From Xestospongia muta (taxonomy: Eukaryota > Porifera > Demospongiae > Haplosclerida > Petrosiidae), in the NCBI GenBank assembly GCA_963693285.1, contig OY848923.1, positions 6,776,920 through 6,840,919 of the forward strand: 64,000 bases of DNA, read 5' to 3'. The translations under genes and the position numbers were made by a program. Positions 26,310 to 37,196 of the stretch are shown piece after piece (positions within the stretch are counted from its first letter, which is position 1; each line of letters begins with the position of its first letter). The notes beneath the pieces were generated by a model. The model was given only the letters and a program-made list of their open reading frames with translations. It had not been told where the DNA came from and made no database searches.

Positions 26310-28317
26310 ATGGAATTTACTAAGTCAAATTCTGATATAAAGAGAGCATTAGGAATCCAGCTTGTCAACATTGAACCTGGTCTTAGTGATCACCAATTAC
26401 ACTCTCTTAAACTGGCTTGCTTCCTCCTGGATATACCAAGACAACAACTAGAGAATGCTGACACATTTATAGACCTCTATCAATTGATAGAACACAAGAT
26501 GCCTCAACATGCACCCTCACTGATCTATCAGATGCTTATTCTTGTTGGATTTCCTAAACCACTTTTAAGAGGTTTGCTACCATTTGTTAACATGGAGATT
26601 CAATTGGAAGAAAACCAAATAATTGACTTAACTTTGACTATCTCATTTATATTGGGAGAAATCTCAGAAAAGAGTTATCAAAAATTCAAAGAACTGTCTC
26701 GATTGACATTTCTTCCTGAGTATCATACATCTCGAATCTCATCACGCTCACATCTTTTAGAACTATTACAAGATAGGAATGTTCTTACTCCAAATAATCT
26801 GATTTATATGTTTGCATGGCTTCAGGCAGCTGGTTGTCCTCTACAAGTTGAATATCTTCGAGAATTTTGTGCTCGCCAAAGTCTCACAGTACCTGATTGG
26901 AGTGAATTACAATTACCAGAATTAGGTGAGTTTATGTGTATAATTATAAAGATAAGTTATTTACTAATTACATAATAATGTAAATTCTATAAAGTCATTT
27001 TCCTTTTAGAGATTTGTTTACTAACAAAATAATTAAATTAATGTCCCTCCTACCTTGTTTTCATTGTTGTTTTCAAGTATAATTTACCACGCCTATAAGT
27101 TAAGAATTGGTACACAATCACCCAAATAGTCTGTTTGATATTTATTTTAAAATTAGGTAATGATTTTGAAGATTATAATGTTGAAACTGATGGTGCTAAA
27201 ATTGACAGGTTTATCTTTGAAGTCATGACAAAACATCAAAGATGTAAGTACATTACATTAATATTAGAGTTTATATATACTGTGCATATGCAACCATTTT
27301 GTAGGTCTTTTCTGTACTATGAAATGCACCATATGTTCTGTGTTGTTAGTGGTCCTACCACTGCTTTTAACAATCCTGTCTATTAGTGGTTTTGTTGTTT
27401 TTTACAATGGTCTACAGCACATTTCTTTACATTCAGTCCATGATATTGGAGGTAATACATCAGTGATTATAGAACCCAGTTGTTACAACACACTTTGGAT
27501 TAAAGAAGTTACTATCAGTAATGTTAAAGGATATGAAAATGATCCAGTAAAAATAACTCTTCATAAAACGAGTAAAGATACTCTTGACTATATAGCAAAA
27601 CAACCAAAACAGGTAAACTTTAAGTATAAACCAGTTCGTATAAATCAACGTACATCCTTCAACATTCTGTATGGTAATGCACCAATCTATTCAGCTGGTA
27701 ATGGTACACTTACGTATACCTTCAGTTTCAGAGCTGATGTTAATTTTACTGTTTGTCCTCTTGAGCTACACATTTTTGATAATTACAAAAATTATAACCA
27801 TTACTTATCCTCTACAAATAGACAGAACAGTCCTACTTCTAGCAAAGATTGTACTATCAGTTCAGTGAATACCACACTTCAAAAACACATTATCGTCTAC
27901 CACCTCTATCCAAATAGCTTCTACTACTTTGCTGTAGGGTTAACAAGATATCTTTACGTCAATGTAACAATCACAGGAATGTTGGAAGAGTATGACATAT
28001 CTAATCTGACTTCAGAGAAATGTGTTCTGACTTCTAATGTCACTTCATGTACTGTCCCTGTCACTGATTCTACCATAAGTGATACACAAGACTACATCTG
28101 TCTTCTGGCAAGATCTAGCAATAAAAATCGAGGAAATATTACAGTAGATGTAACTCCAGCCAACTGGAACATTGGTAGTGTAACTTGTCTTTTCTTTAGT
28201 ACCATAACTACTTTGTTCACAGTATGTGTCATCATATCTATAGTTCTATATATAATAAGACATGTTAGAAAAGAGTCTGATGTTATTTCTCAATACACTG
28301 ACTTGTTGACAGACTGA
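26310..28317 (+). CDS. Family D gene D2: tandem-DED two-pass membrane protein
   Basis: Three exons (26310-26925, 27157-27243, 27305-28317) join to 571 residues. Residues about 12-92 and 105-187 each fit a death effector domain: hydrophobic helix starts, LKLACFLLDIP and FKELSRLTFLP as helix 2-3 equivalents, and LLELLQDR in DED2. An acidic linker (exon 2) leads to a juxtamembrane cysteine cluster and a first membrane segment near 244-268. Next come a luminal or extracellular region of about 260 residues with many N-x-S/T sites and six conserved cysteines, a second membrane segment and the tail QYTDLLTD. With no signal peptide, both ends should be cytosolic. DEDs normally bind other DEDs in caspase-8/FADD-type complexes. 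The start is ATG at 26310, giving exon 1 the family length of 616 nt. Confidence 0.75.
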
Positions 28318-28504
28318 TATATGATTATGTTATTAATATAACTTATAGAGAGTGCTAACAATTTATTGCATTATTCATATTTATCATGTTACTATTTTAA
28401 CAATTATAATTGCATTTTTAAGTAATAGTTACAATCCTGAGTATAAAGGCTGTTACTATGGAATCAATACTTAGATATGTTGGGGATACACTCTTGACTG
28501 TCAT

Positions 28505-28755
28505 TATCAAGTGTTACTTAACTTGTATGTATTCTGTTGTGTTAATTTACTGAGCTTATTAATAACCTGTATTTGATTATGTATGTGGGTTTTGTTTCAT
28601 CCTACACAATGTTATGTGTTCTAGAATGTTCTTGAATTACTTAGTGTATAAAAACCATTGATTTTGTATTGTTTTTGTTCAGTCGAGATAGTTGTTGTTG
28701 AACTTAGCTACACAGGAGGAAAATTCGATCAAGATACACCTTATTTATTATACAG
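28505..28755. mobile_element. Possible solo LTR, second copy
   Basis: Nearly identical to 21296-21545 and placed identically after the D2 gene, so it was duplicated with the gene rather than inserted twice. Confidence 0.25.
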
Positions 28756-29305
28756 ATACGATTAGATTAAATGTTGACATCACTGCTAACTAGTTGTCTA
28801 CATAATATGTCCAAATTAAGTTGCATTTTTCATACAGGACTTACACAATCAAACTGATATCTACCTTTACTTTGACATCTTTGTATTGTATACTGCTGTG
28901 AAAGTTAATATGTAACTAATGTGTACTAGCTTACAATGATAGATTACTATCCATGGAATATGGAATTCATAGTTCGTGTTAATTTGTTTAATTTTAGTAG
29001 TATAATGAACCAATAAATTGTACGTATACAGTGAGTAATTGACATTAAGTCTTTAAACATTTTGTACAACAAGTACCGATCTATTGAACTATTAATAGTA
29101 GAATTATGTATACCTTCAGTTTCATGATCAGAACTGATATTAATTTTACTGTTTGTCCTCTTGAACTACATTACTTTTCCTCTACAGATAGACAGAACAG
29201 TCCTACTACTAGCAAAGATTGTACTATCAGTTCAGTGAATACCACACTTCAAAAGCACACTGTAGTCTACCATCTCTATCTAAATACCTTCTACTACTAT
29301 GCCCA
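28755..29305 (+). pseudogene. Truncated D copy: intron 1 joined to ectodomain
   Basis: Bases 28755-29090 match D1 intron 1 (19520-19860). Bases 29106-29305 match the middle of the ectodomain, with an internal deletion before the LELHYF codons. Similarity stops at 29305, where the V exon 7 sequence starts. DEDs, linker and both membrane segments are lost. Confidence 0.7.
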
Positions 29306-29600
29306 AGTAAATATTTTCGACAGTTATTGGTAATACCACTATTTAACAATTGAATCCAATCAGTTTTGAGTCAGGAAGTGAGATAGTTTGAGGAATAGAT
29401 TCTATCTTGGGCTGTGGAGATCTTGATTGATAAATCTATAATGTATAAAAAACAAGTAATAATATATAGTTTCTTCTCTGATGATGTACCTGCTTTAGAA
29501 AGGTAACAATGGTATCAGTCTTGAAATGTAATTTGTCTTTTGGTATTGTAAAATAGCATATTAAATACACTGTTAAGATTGGACTGACTGTCAGGACTAT
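29305..29600 (-). pseudogene. Family V relic V5
   Basis: The minus strand keeps most of the module-2 end exon (29305-29441) and the C-x-F exon (about 29493-29597). The end exon lacks its terminal L/F-G-x-x-Y because it is fused to the D scrap at 29305, and it has an internal deletion. The 29600-29960 stretch upstream has splice-like signals but no recognised exon. Confidence 0.55.
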
Positions 29601-30120
29601 ATCAACAAAATAAACATTGTCCTCACTGTAAAAATAGTTTTGTCATCTCAACAAATTTTTCACAAATGAAAAAGGATGGTATGTAATACCATTTATTTTA
29701 ATCCATGCGGATCTATAAGGAAGACAAAAAGAACATTGGAGAAACAAAAGATAATTAATTCAAATCCTCAATATAAACTATATTTACCTATAAACAGAGT
29801 CAGTATCCAAAATATTTGATATGAATTGCATAATACTTATCTTGTACTCAGTTGATAGTGAGGAAAACAATGTTGAATCTTTAGCTATAAAAATATATAA
29901 ACAAAGAACATCATAAACATATTTGTTATGGTATTATTGGTATCATTCATTCATCCATGCAATCAGGAATGAATAACAAGAAAGGAAAGTACATGTGAAC
30001 TGACTCCTTCAAGAGCTCTCCAAAGTTATGTTATTATATTTAGGTTAATAACTTTATTAACTCATAAATATTAATATAGCAGTTGTGGGTAAGAGCTACA
30101 TGTAATCATTATCAATACAT

Positions 30121-30181
30121 TTATATCTATCTATCTATCTATCTATCTATCCATTCATCCATCCATCCATCCATCTCTCTG

Positions 30182-30279
<98 letters not shown>

Positions 30280-30406
30280 CATCCAATCCATCCATCCATC
30301 CATCCATCCATCCATCCATCCATCCATCCATCCATCCATCCATCCATCCATCCATCCATCCATCCATCCATCCATCCATCTATCTATCTATCTATATATA
30401 TATATA
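30121..30406 (+). repeat. Compound (ATCT)n(ATCC)n microsatellite
   Basis: Alternating blocks of ATCT and ATCC units, with short CATTCATCC and AATCC interruptions, end in (TA)n. The open frames inside are translation of the repeat, not genes. Confidence 0.95.
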
Positions 30407-30409
30407 ATA

Positions 30410-30950
30410 TTTATATAGTTATGTTGTACTTTTTATTATGTCATTTAAAAGTCATAAAGTTACTCTTAAGCCTATCAGAGATATTTTCTTAGAAGTTTGC
30501 ATTTTCCTTCTCTGTTGCATTACAAGGTCATATACCAATTACAATGCATGCTAGTCCAAATATAATAACACAACTCCAACAACTAGCATTTAAATCATTT
30601 TTGTGAGAGTTCCATACTCTATTTACAATAATGAATGCACCATATTTATGCATATAGTTATATATTCATAATGCAAACTTGAAAGAACATAGCTGATTGA
30701 GAAACTAAAGAGTCTATGTCCGAAAATGTAAGTATTAAAATGAGTTTTATTTCAATACTTTAACCTCACTTATTATTGTTAAACATGAATATTTGACCTA
30801 AAATATGTTTTACAACATAAATTTGCTTATATTTATATTATTCTGTTATTAAACATTCTTAAACAATTGCTAGTTCTAGAATTTTAAAGTTTTCTATCAA
30901 TATCCTGTTTCTATGATATTTTTGATGTCTGTATTTTCATGTTGCAAACT
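30410..30950. other. AT-rich DNA, nothing recognised
   Basis: No open frame, paralogue or repeat structure was seen in this stretch. Confidence 0.5.
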
Positions 30951-30954
30951 TTCA

Positions 30955-32030
30955 ACTACCTCAAGACATTATGCATGTGATGCTTGAAGGTGTCATACCC
31001 TATGAGATGAAGCTAATGCTGTAACAATTTATAAATAATGAACATTACTTCACCCTCAGTGTTCTAAATGACAGGATACTATGTTTTCCATACAGTCCAG
31101 AAGAGATTTATGAAAAACCACCACCAATAAAAGCAGAACATTCAATAGCAGGGAATAAATCAAAATTTCAACATTCTGGTTTGTGTGGAATTAGAAATAT
31201 TATTACCAGTTTTAATTTATTTACTTACATAGCTGCTCAAATGTGGACATTGGCAAGGTACTTGCCATTGATCATTGGTAATAAAGTTCCAACAAATAAT
31301 CAGCTGTGGGATTGCTATCTAATGCTGCTAGACATTTTAGAAATTTGTACTGCAAGTGTATTGTCTGTTGGTTTAGTTAATTACTTGAGTGCTTTGATTG
31401 AAGACCATCATGTTATGTTCTGTTCAACCAACCTCCTTTACCACTAATAATTTAATTTAGTTATGAATATTACTTCACAGCATTCTTCAAAGACATGATG
31501 TTGTTGTTGTTTTGGAATAGCCATTCTTAAACCTACTATTAACAATTAACACCATTCTATTGAAACAGTTTGGAGCAAAAGAAATAATATCTTATTATGT
31601 TTTGATGATTTCTTTTACTGCATACGCTTTTGGTGAAGTGCCTTTATTTTTATTTTCATTGACACAGCATGGAACTCCCCCAGCTGAGGCAACAGATCGA
31701 GCCAACAATCAACCACACATTGTGGTATTTACAGATGACGATGCTGTAGATGATCCAATGAACCAGTACTTTTTATAGCAGTGGAACAAACTCTATTAAA
31801 TGCAGTGCAGTAATACCATTTCAGCAATCTTCTTCTTGTTGGCCGCTCACTATATTTTTAATAAGGCATACCATCTTAAGACAAATGATATTCTAACATT
31901 CCTCCAGCATAAAGTGGCAAACCTACCACTACAAGTAGACCATAAGTGGGGCACAGTACCTGGTACCCATATTGCTGGATTGGATTGCCAATACAAATCT
32001 TTCATCACAGAGGAGATGGACATTTGACCT
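30955..32030 (+). pseudogene. Decayed copy of the CMC-like transposase, 3-prime half
   Basis: The plus strand retains the block equivalent to VPDIMHDVLEG (QDIMHVMLEGVIPYEMKLML followed by a stop). It is followed by a conserved exon with AAQMWTLARYLPLIIG (31214 onward) and the IEDHHVMF segment, then further fragments to about 32030. Frames change repeatedly and termini are not visible. It is clearly diverged from the 3.9-6.9 kb gene, so it is an older insertion. Confidence 0.65.
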
Positions 32031-32564
32031 AGAATCCTGCTGTTCTATTGATTATTTGTTTCACTTTGATATGATTTTGACAATTTCTTTGTTATAAATA
32101 AGTTGTAAAAAATACCTATGACAAAAATCAATATGACAATTTAAAAGGCAACTTGTTGTCTAAACAATAATAGCATGCTAAACAAGCAACAATGAAATAC
32201 AAACTGTGATCACATAGGTTCAGTTAACAAGTTTCAACATTTGTTTCACAAACTCACTTGTCATTTTAACACAACATCTGTCATTGTAATTCTTCTGTTA
32301 TATCAACAAATAATGGAGCTGTTGTTTGAAACTCATTGCCCACACAAACAAAGTTTGTTAAAATAACAATATTTTATTTATAGTGCCCATTATTGAAATC
32401 TTAGCAGATATGACAGTAGAAATGGTTGTAGTTAGCTCATTCCTTAATAGGCTATGTTTCTTTAGTATAATATATAAATTGCCCAAAACAATAACAAAAT
32501 AATAGCAAAATAATCAAATTATCAATTTATTGTAATACAACCTACAAGTTCCAGCTTGACATTA

Positions 32565-34927
32565 TTAAGATGTAACACTACAAGGAAGATAAAGAAATTA
32601 CTATAAGATCATTAATATGAAGAAATGTTTATTGCTAATATACACTAGAACTAACACACACAACCTTTATATAAATCATAGGAGACTTACATATAATTGC
32701 TTCCTAGGTATTCCTGCAAAAATGTAGCAATATCCTGATTATTAGTTCCAGGAATGTTACAAATTAGGATGCTGAGCCCGACAGAAAGGAGTTCAGGAGG
32801 AGAACCTGATGGATAAATATGATCCCATTTTGTATAGCTTAATGTAAACACGCTGACATAACAGTTAAATGGGTTATACTGTTGTAGATGCTGTAAAAAT
32901 GCTTTCAATAACAAATATAAACATGATATCTTCCATATACTTGCTGAATTTGTTGATTGATGTTACTTGCGGTAAGAGCGGTGTGACCAGTAATATCAAA
33001 ACAACAACTTAGTCATATAGAAATAGACTTGGATGTATCTATAAACAAACAAGATACCAAAATGTATCAATGTCAAATCAATATATTTAACTCAGAGACA
33101 TATAGTCTAATGAATTTAATCAGATATTAACCAGAAAATGCTTTTGTATAAAGAAAGAATTTATATGTATTGAAAAACCTTTAATACATGCAAGAACCCT
33201 CGTGTCTTGAGTTACATAATTGATTATGTATGTAGATAAAGTCACATAGTTAGCACAAAAGGTTTTAGTAATATTAACAATTATCATAAATCTCACCTTT
33301 CAAATCTACATTTTGAGTTAAGCTGTAGACACAGGTACCAGTATCAGATATGCGATGAAAAGTGGCTTCCTGTTGCGTTGTGAAGGACATGATACTGCCT
33401 TTATTAAAGAAAAATTGTAGGTAATAAAATTCATGTTTCCATTACAGACCTGGTTGATAGGCTTGGAATACAGTTCCTTTTGGAATTGAAAGGCTATTTG
33501 AAAAATCCAATTTTGTAACATCTCCGATAAAGTGTTTAACCTGAGTTTGCTGTAGACTGATGCAGACGAATAAAAAAAATTATTTAATTTTTTAAACATT
33601 AACATACATATCTAACAAACAATCATTTTTATTTTCAATACTCACATGTAGCTTGAACCAAGATATTTACTCACAGCATCGTAGATATCTTGGTATGTTA
33701 CTTGACTCTCACCAATAATACTAATATTGATGTCACCAGGTTTTTTATCAGATGGCAGGTTATCTGGAACATCACCTTGCTCCACAATTGCTTTAAAATG
33801 TTCATCCTTGAAAGCCTATAGAATTACAACCTGCAATAAATCATTGTCTTATTAATGCTATAAATACAAGTAACTGGCTTCCTCATTTTAAAGAAAATAT
33901 GTTTTTTCCATGCGTTAATTTAGATCACACATGATGAAGCCCTTATCTCTGCCTAAGATTATCTTAGAACCTAGGCTGGAATTGTGTGTGGTGGGTTTGT
34001 GGAGGCAGGAATCTGTGAGGCAAGGATGACCCTTTTGACGATATCGATTGATGAACAGTAGATACTTAACATACACTACCTTAGTAGTGCATGGTAAAAC
34101 ATAATACAAATGCCAAGTGAACTATGTTAACATTGTGCCTGTGCTTGTGTCTGTGTGAGTGTCTGCATTATTCAAACAAGCATTAATATTTCAATGGCTA
34201 AATTTTGGGTAGTTCGCACTATTTTAACAGCGTGTTGATTTCCCCAATTACGGTATATAGTTTATACATATCATGAGTACTTGTGAGAACTTGGCAGTAT
34301 AGCAGTAGTCTTGGCCTCAGACCTATATGCAAAAGTCTGGATTTGTGTGTAGGTCTGAGACTGAGACTGTAGTTTAACACTTTATATTAGCAAGTCCACC
34401 AAATTATCTATAGAGTTTTTAGAATCAGTTTCATCTTTTTCTCATTGATCAGGCTTAGTGTGAACTTCATTTCAAAGCTATCAGCCTGTTTTAAAATGTG
34501 GCAAAGTTTGTGATGAGGTTTAAAATATATAAGTTTATATATTCAGCACCTTTTATGGCAAAAACATGATTGATGTGCAACCTATGTAATAATTGGTATA
34601 TGCATTGTGTTTTTCTATGAGCAGAATGTCTGGCTTCAAGAGCTATATTAAAACTGTACTTTATATGAATTTACCTTTTGTAAAGCTTTCAAAAGAGAGG
34701 ATTGTTCAGCTTCAACATCACATTTGAAGTGACAGTCTATATTCACAACAATAACTAAACAAAGAGTAATAGCTAGAAACAATGCATTATGTGTAATATG
34801 TACCTTTAGCAGATGAAACTAACAAAAACTTGGTCCCAGCTGGAACTGTATACTTCCCTGAACCAGTATTGTGTACATTTAATGAGTTTAGACAGACCAG
34901 ATATTGTACTTCTTTGTTCTCTGCCAT
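32565..34927 (-). pseudogene. Family V gene V6, complete structure with one nonsense codon
   Basis: Eight exons: 34804-34927, 34675-34754, 33646-33815, 33450-33556, 33297-33398, 32941-33038, 32691-32890 and 32565-32577. Together they total 894 nt, exactly 298 codons. Module 1 has VPAGTKF, C-H-F and YLGSSY; module 2 has IPKGTVF, CCF and YLGSNY. The last exon adds only IVTS and a stop, with AATAAA close behind. Exon 6 has TGA at 33013-33015 where V9 has CGG, so the product would end before the second helix exon. All other exons are clean, so decay is recent or the short form is used. A TATA-like box lies upstream. Confidence 0.65.
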
Positions 34928-34972
34928 ACTGATTGTTGCACTGTCTACTAAAATTAGCACACTTCTACACTG

Positions 34973-34985
34973 CCTTATATATAAA
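34973..34985 (-). promoter_or_regulatory. TATA-like box of V6
   Basis: TTTATATATAAGG on the minus strand lies 46-58 bases before the ATG and is conserved with V9 and the 13.3 kb copy. Confidence 0.55.
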
Positions 34986-34994
34986 GCAGTCAGT

Positions 34995-35153
34995 GCATTA
35001 GATGTACAAGATATATATATATAGTGAGTGGGGCATGATTACCTTATAAGGTAACTGTGGCCCACTTTATACTGTGTGAAGAAGCCCACTATATATTGTG
35101 CTTTCTATCTTATCTGCCAAATTCTCATATAAACCTCTGAAATAATTAGATGT

Positions 35154-35199
<46 letters not shown>

Positions 35200-35290
35200 G
35201 TGGGCCATGAGTACCTTATAAGGTAACCATGGCCCACTTTATACTCTGTAAAGAGGCCAACTTTATGTCATTCTATAATGTATCTACACT
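34995..35290. repeat. Two palindrome units plus (TA)n upstream of V6
   Basis: Degenerate 38-bp palindromes at 35028-35065 and 35200-35237 flank a (TA)n tract at 35157-35194. They sit about 100-310 bases upstream of the V6 start. Confidence 0.75.
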
Positions 35291-35387
35291 TATTATAATT
35301 AGTCTAGAGAACATTCTAGAACATAATTAGACAACAGAACCAGGCATCTATTCATGTGTGCAATGGGCAATCAACACTTGTTATAAT

Positions 35388-35860
35388 AAAAATGCACTAC
35401 CTCAGTGCAATGCACAGTGTAGATCTATACTGCAGAGTGCACATATATGTACATTTAAGATTCCATGTGAAGTGATCAAATTATTGATGGATGATTATTG
35501 ATGACTCAGTATTACTCTTCAATCAAAGGGAAATAGAAGCTTTGCTGTTTACTGAGTACTTTGCACTCTAATTGACAAAAGTCCAATACTTTCCAACTTC
35601 TTAGTAAAAGTTATAGATTCTTCAATGACAGCTATCATGATAGTATTTTTAGTTCATGTTCAATGTATCAACAAAGATAACTGCCAAAAGTTAGTAAAAC
35701 TGTCATAACTTTCCAAAGAAGTAATTTTTCAAAAATTCTCACTTTAAAAAGTTGGAAAATGTCATTAGCTGTATGCAGCAGCTTCTTATTGAATTCTCAA
35801 GTCTTCACTTAAAGATGTGCTTTTTTTCAAAGGTTTTTCAGACTTTTAAAGCTTTATCTT
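35388..35860. mobile_element. Truncated foldback element
   Basis: Bases 35388-35550 match one arm of the foldback element at 10744-11227. Bases 35570-35850 match, in reverse orientation, 57000-57300, a segment absent from the 10.7 kb copy. This suggests a larger family member with an internal region. Confidence 0.55.
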
Positions 35861-35905
35861 ATCTACCAAATTCTCATGTAAACCACTGAAATAATTAGAT
35901 GTACA

Positions 35906-36035
<130 letters not shown>

Positions 36036-36059
36036 AGGTAACCATGGCCCACTTTATAC

Positions 36060-37190
36060 TGTGTGAAGAGGCCCTCTTTATGTCATTCTATAATGTATCA
36101 ACACTTATTATAATTAGTCTACAGAACATTCTAGAACATAATTAGACAACAGAACCAGGCACCTATTATGTGTGCAATGGACAATCAACATTTGTAAAAT
36201 TAGTCTATAGAACATTCTAAAACATTTCATGTTACATGATATATAAATAAAATAATTTATTTTGAAACAGATATATAATACTTTGTTAGTTTTTGTTATT
36301 GTGGATCAAGTCATTTTGTTACATACACACATATATGTAGTGAGTGGGCAATGACTACCTTATAAGATATTAATGGCCCACTTTATATTGTGTCAAGACA
36401 ACCACTATTTATAGTGCTTTCTATCTAAGTTTGATTCATATAAATTTCAGTATCTAAATCTGTATTATGTATGCCAGTTGACCACAGATTAGTTAATTTA
36501 TTTCTGCAATGATAATTATACTACCATGTTTTGATAGCATTTGATCATGTCTCTAAAACATCCCTCTGGTCACTCTCAGAGTGGCTTTGTGTAGTGATTA
36601 TGTGCAGAGAAAGGTGACAATTATTTGTTTTTCCATTTGTATTTTCATTCTAACATACAATGATTCTGAATGAAAGGATAAACAAAAAATTATGTTAACA
36701 GAACAAAAAGTGCTGTGACAAACAGATAAGGAAATACAATACATTAGTCAATATCAACAATCATGTGACATCAATGAATACATTTAGGAACATGAGCTTT
36801 TCAGTATTATTATAAGTAACTACTAGAAGCAACAAGACACCAGACTTACCTTTGATAAAAAAAACTGGATGTTCTCAAAATAAAAATTTTTTTTAACAAC
36901 AGTAAAATTAAAATTTCTCAGAAATATGATATCATGAGGTCATTATAATGAATCTGTAACACTGCATAGCATTATACAGTAATTTTGAAGCTTTTCTTTT
37001 TGTAGAAAGGCAATATTTTTGTTGATTTTAAAAGAGAATTGATCAATATCATTTTGTATTGGTCTGACAATTATTATGATCAGGCCTTTTAGAACAACCA
37101 AGAGAGTTATTGCACTCAGAATTAGTAGAAGGAAAAATTAATGTTTATGAATATAATTACATACTAGGTGTGTCTTCAACAAGTATTAGA
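36060..37190. promoter_or_regulatory. 5-prime flank of D3, shared with D4 and D5
   Basis: A degenerate palindrome unit lies near 36354. Bases 36430-37196 align with 42880-43671 and 58130-58817. A minus-strand donor-like ATCAAAG|GTAAGTC at 36851 is conserved in all three (43325, 58465), hinting at a divergent minus-strand transcript starting between it and the D gene. No TATA box stands out for D. Confidence 0.4.
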
Positions 37191-37196
37191 ATCATC

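Noticed and set aside
30083..30418. Open frame of repeated S-I-Y-L and H-P-S-I units
   Set aside because: Translation of the ATCT/ATCC microsatellite.
34553..34642. An alternative third exon for V6 making a protein of about 97 residues
   Set aside because: Exon 2 also joins in phase to 33646-33815, giving the same eight-exon layout as V9. The alternative end is not conserved between V6 and V9.
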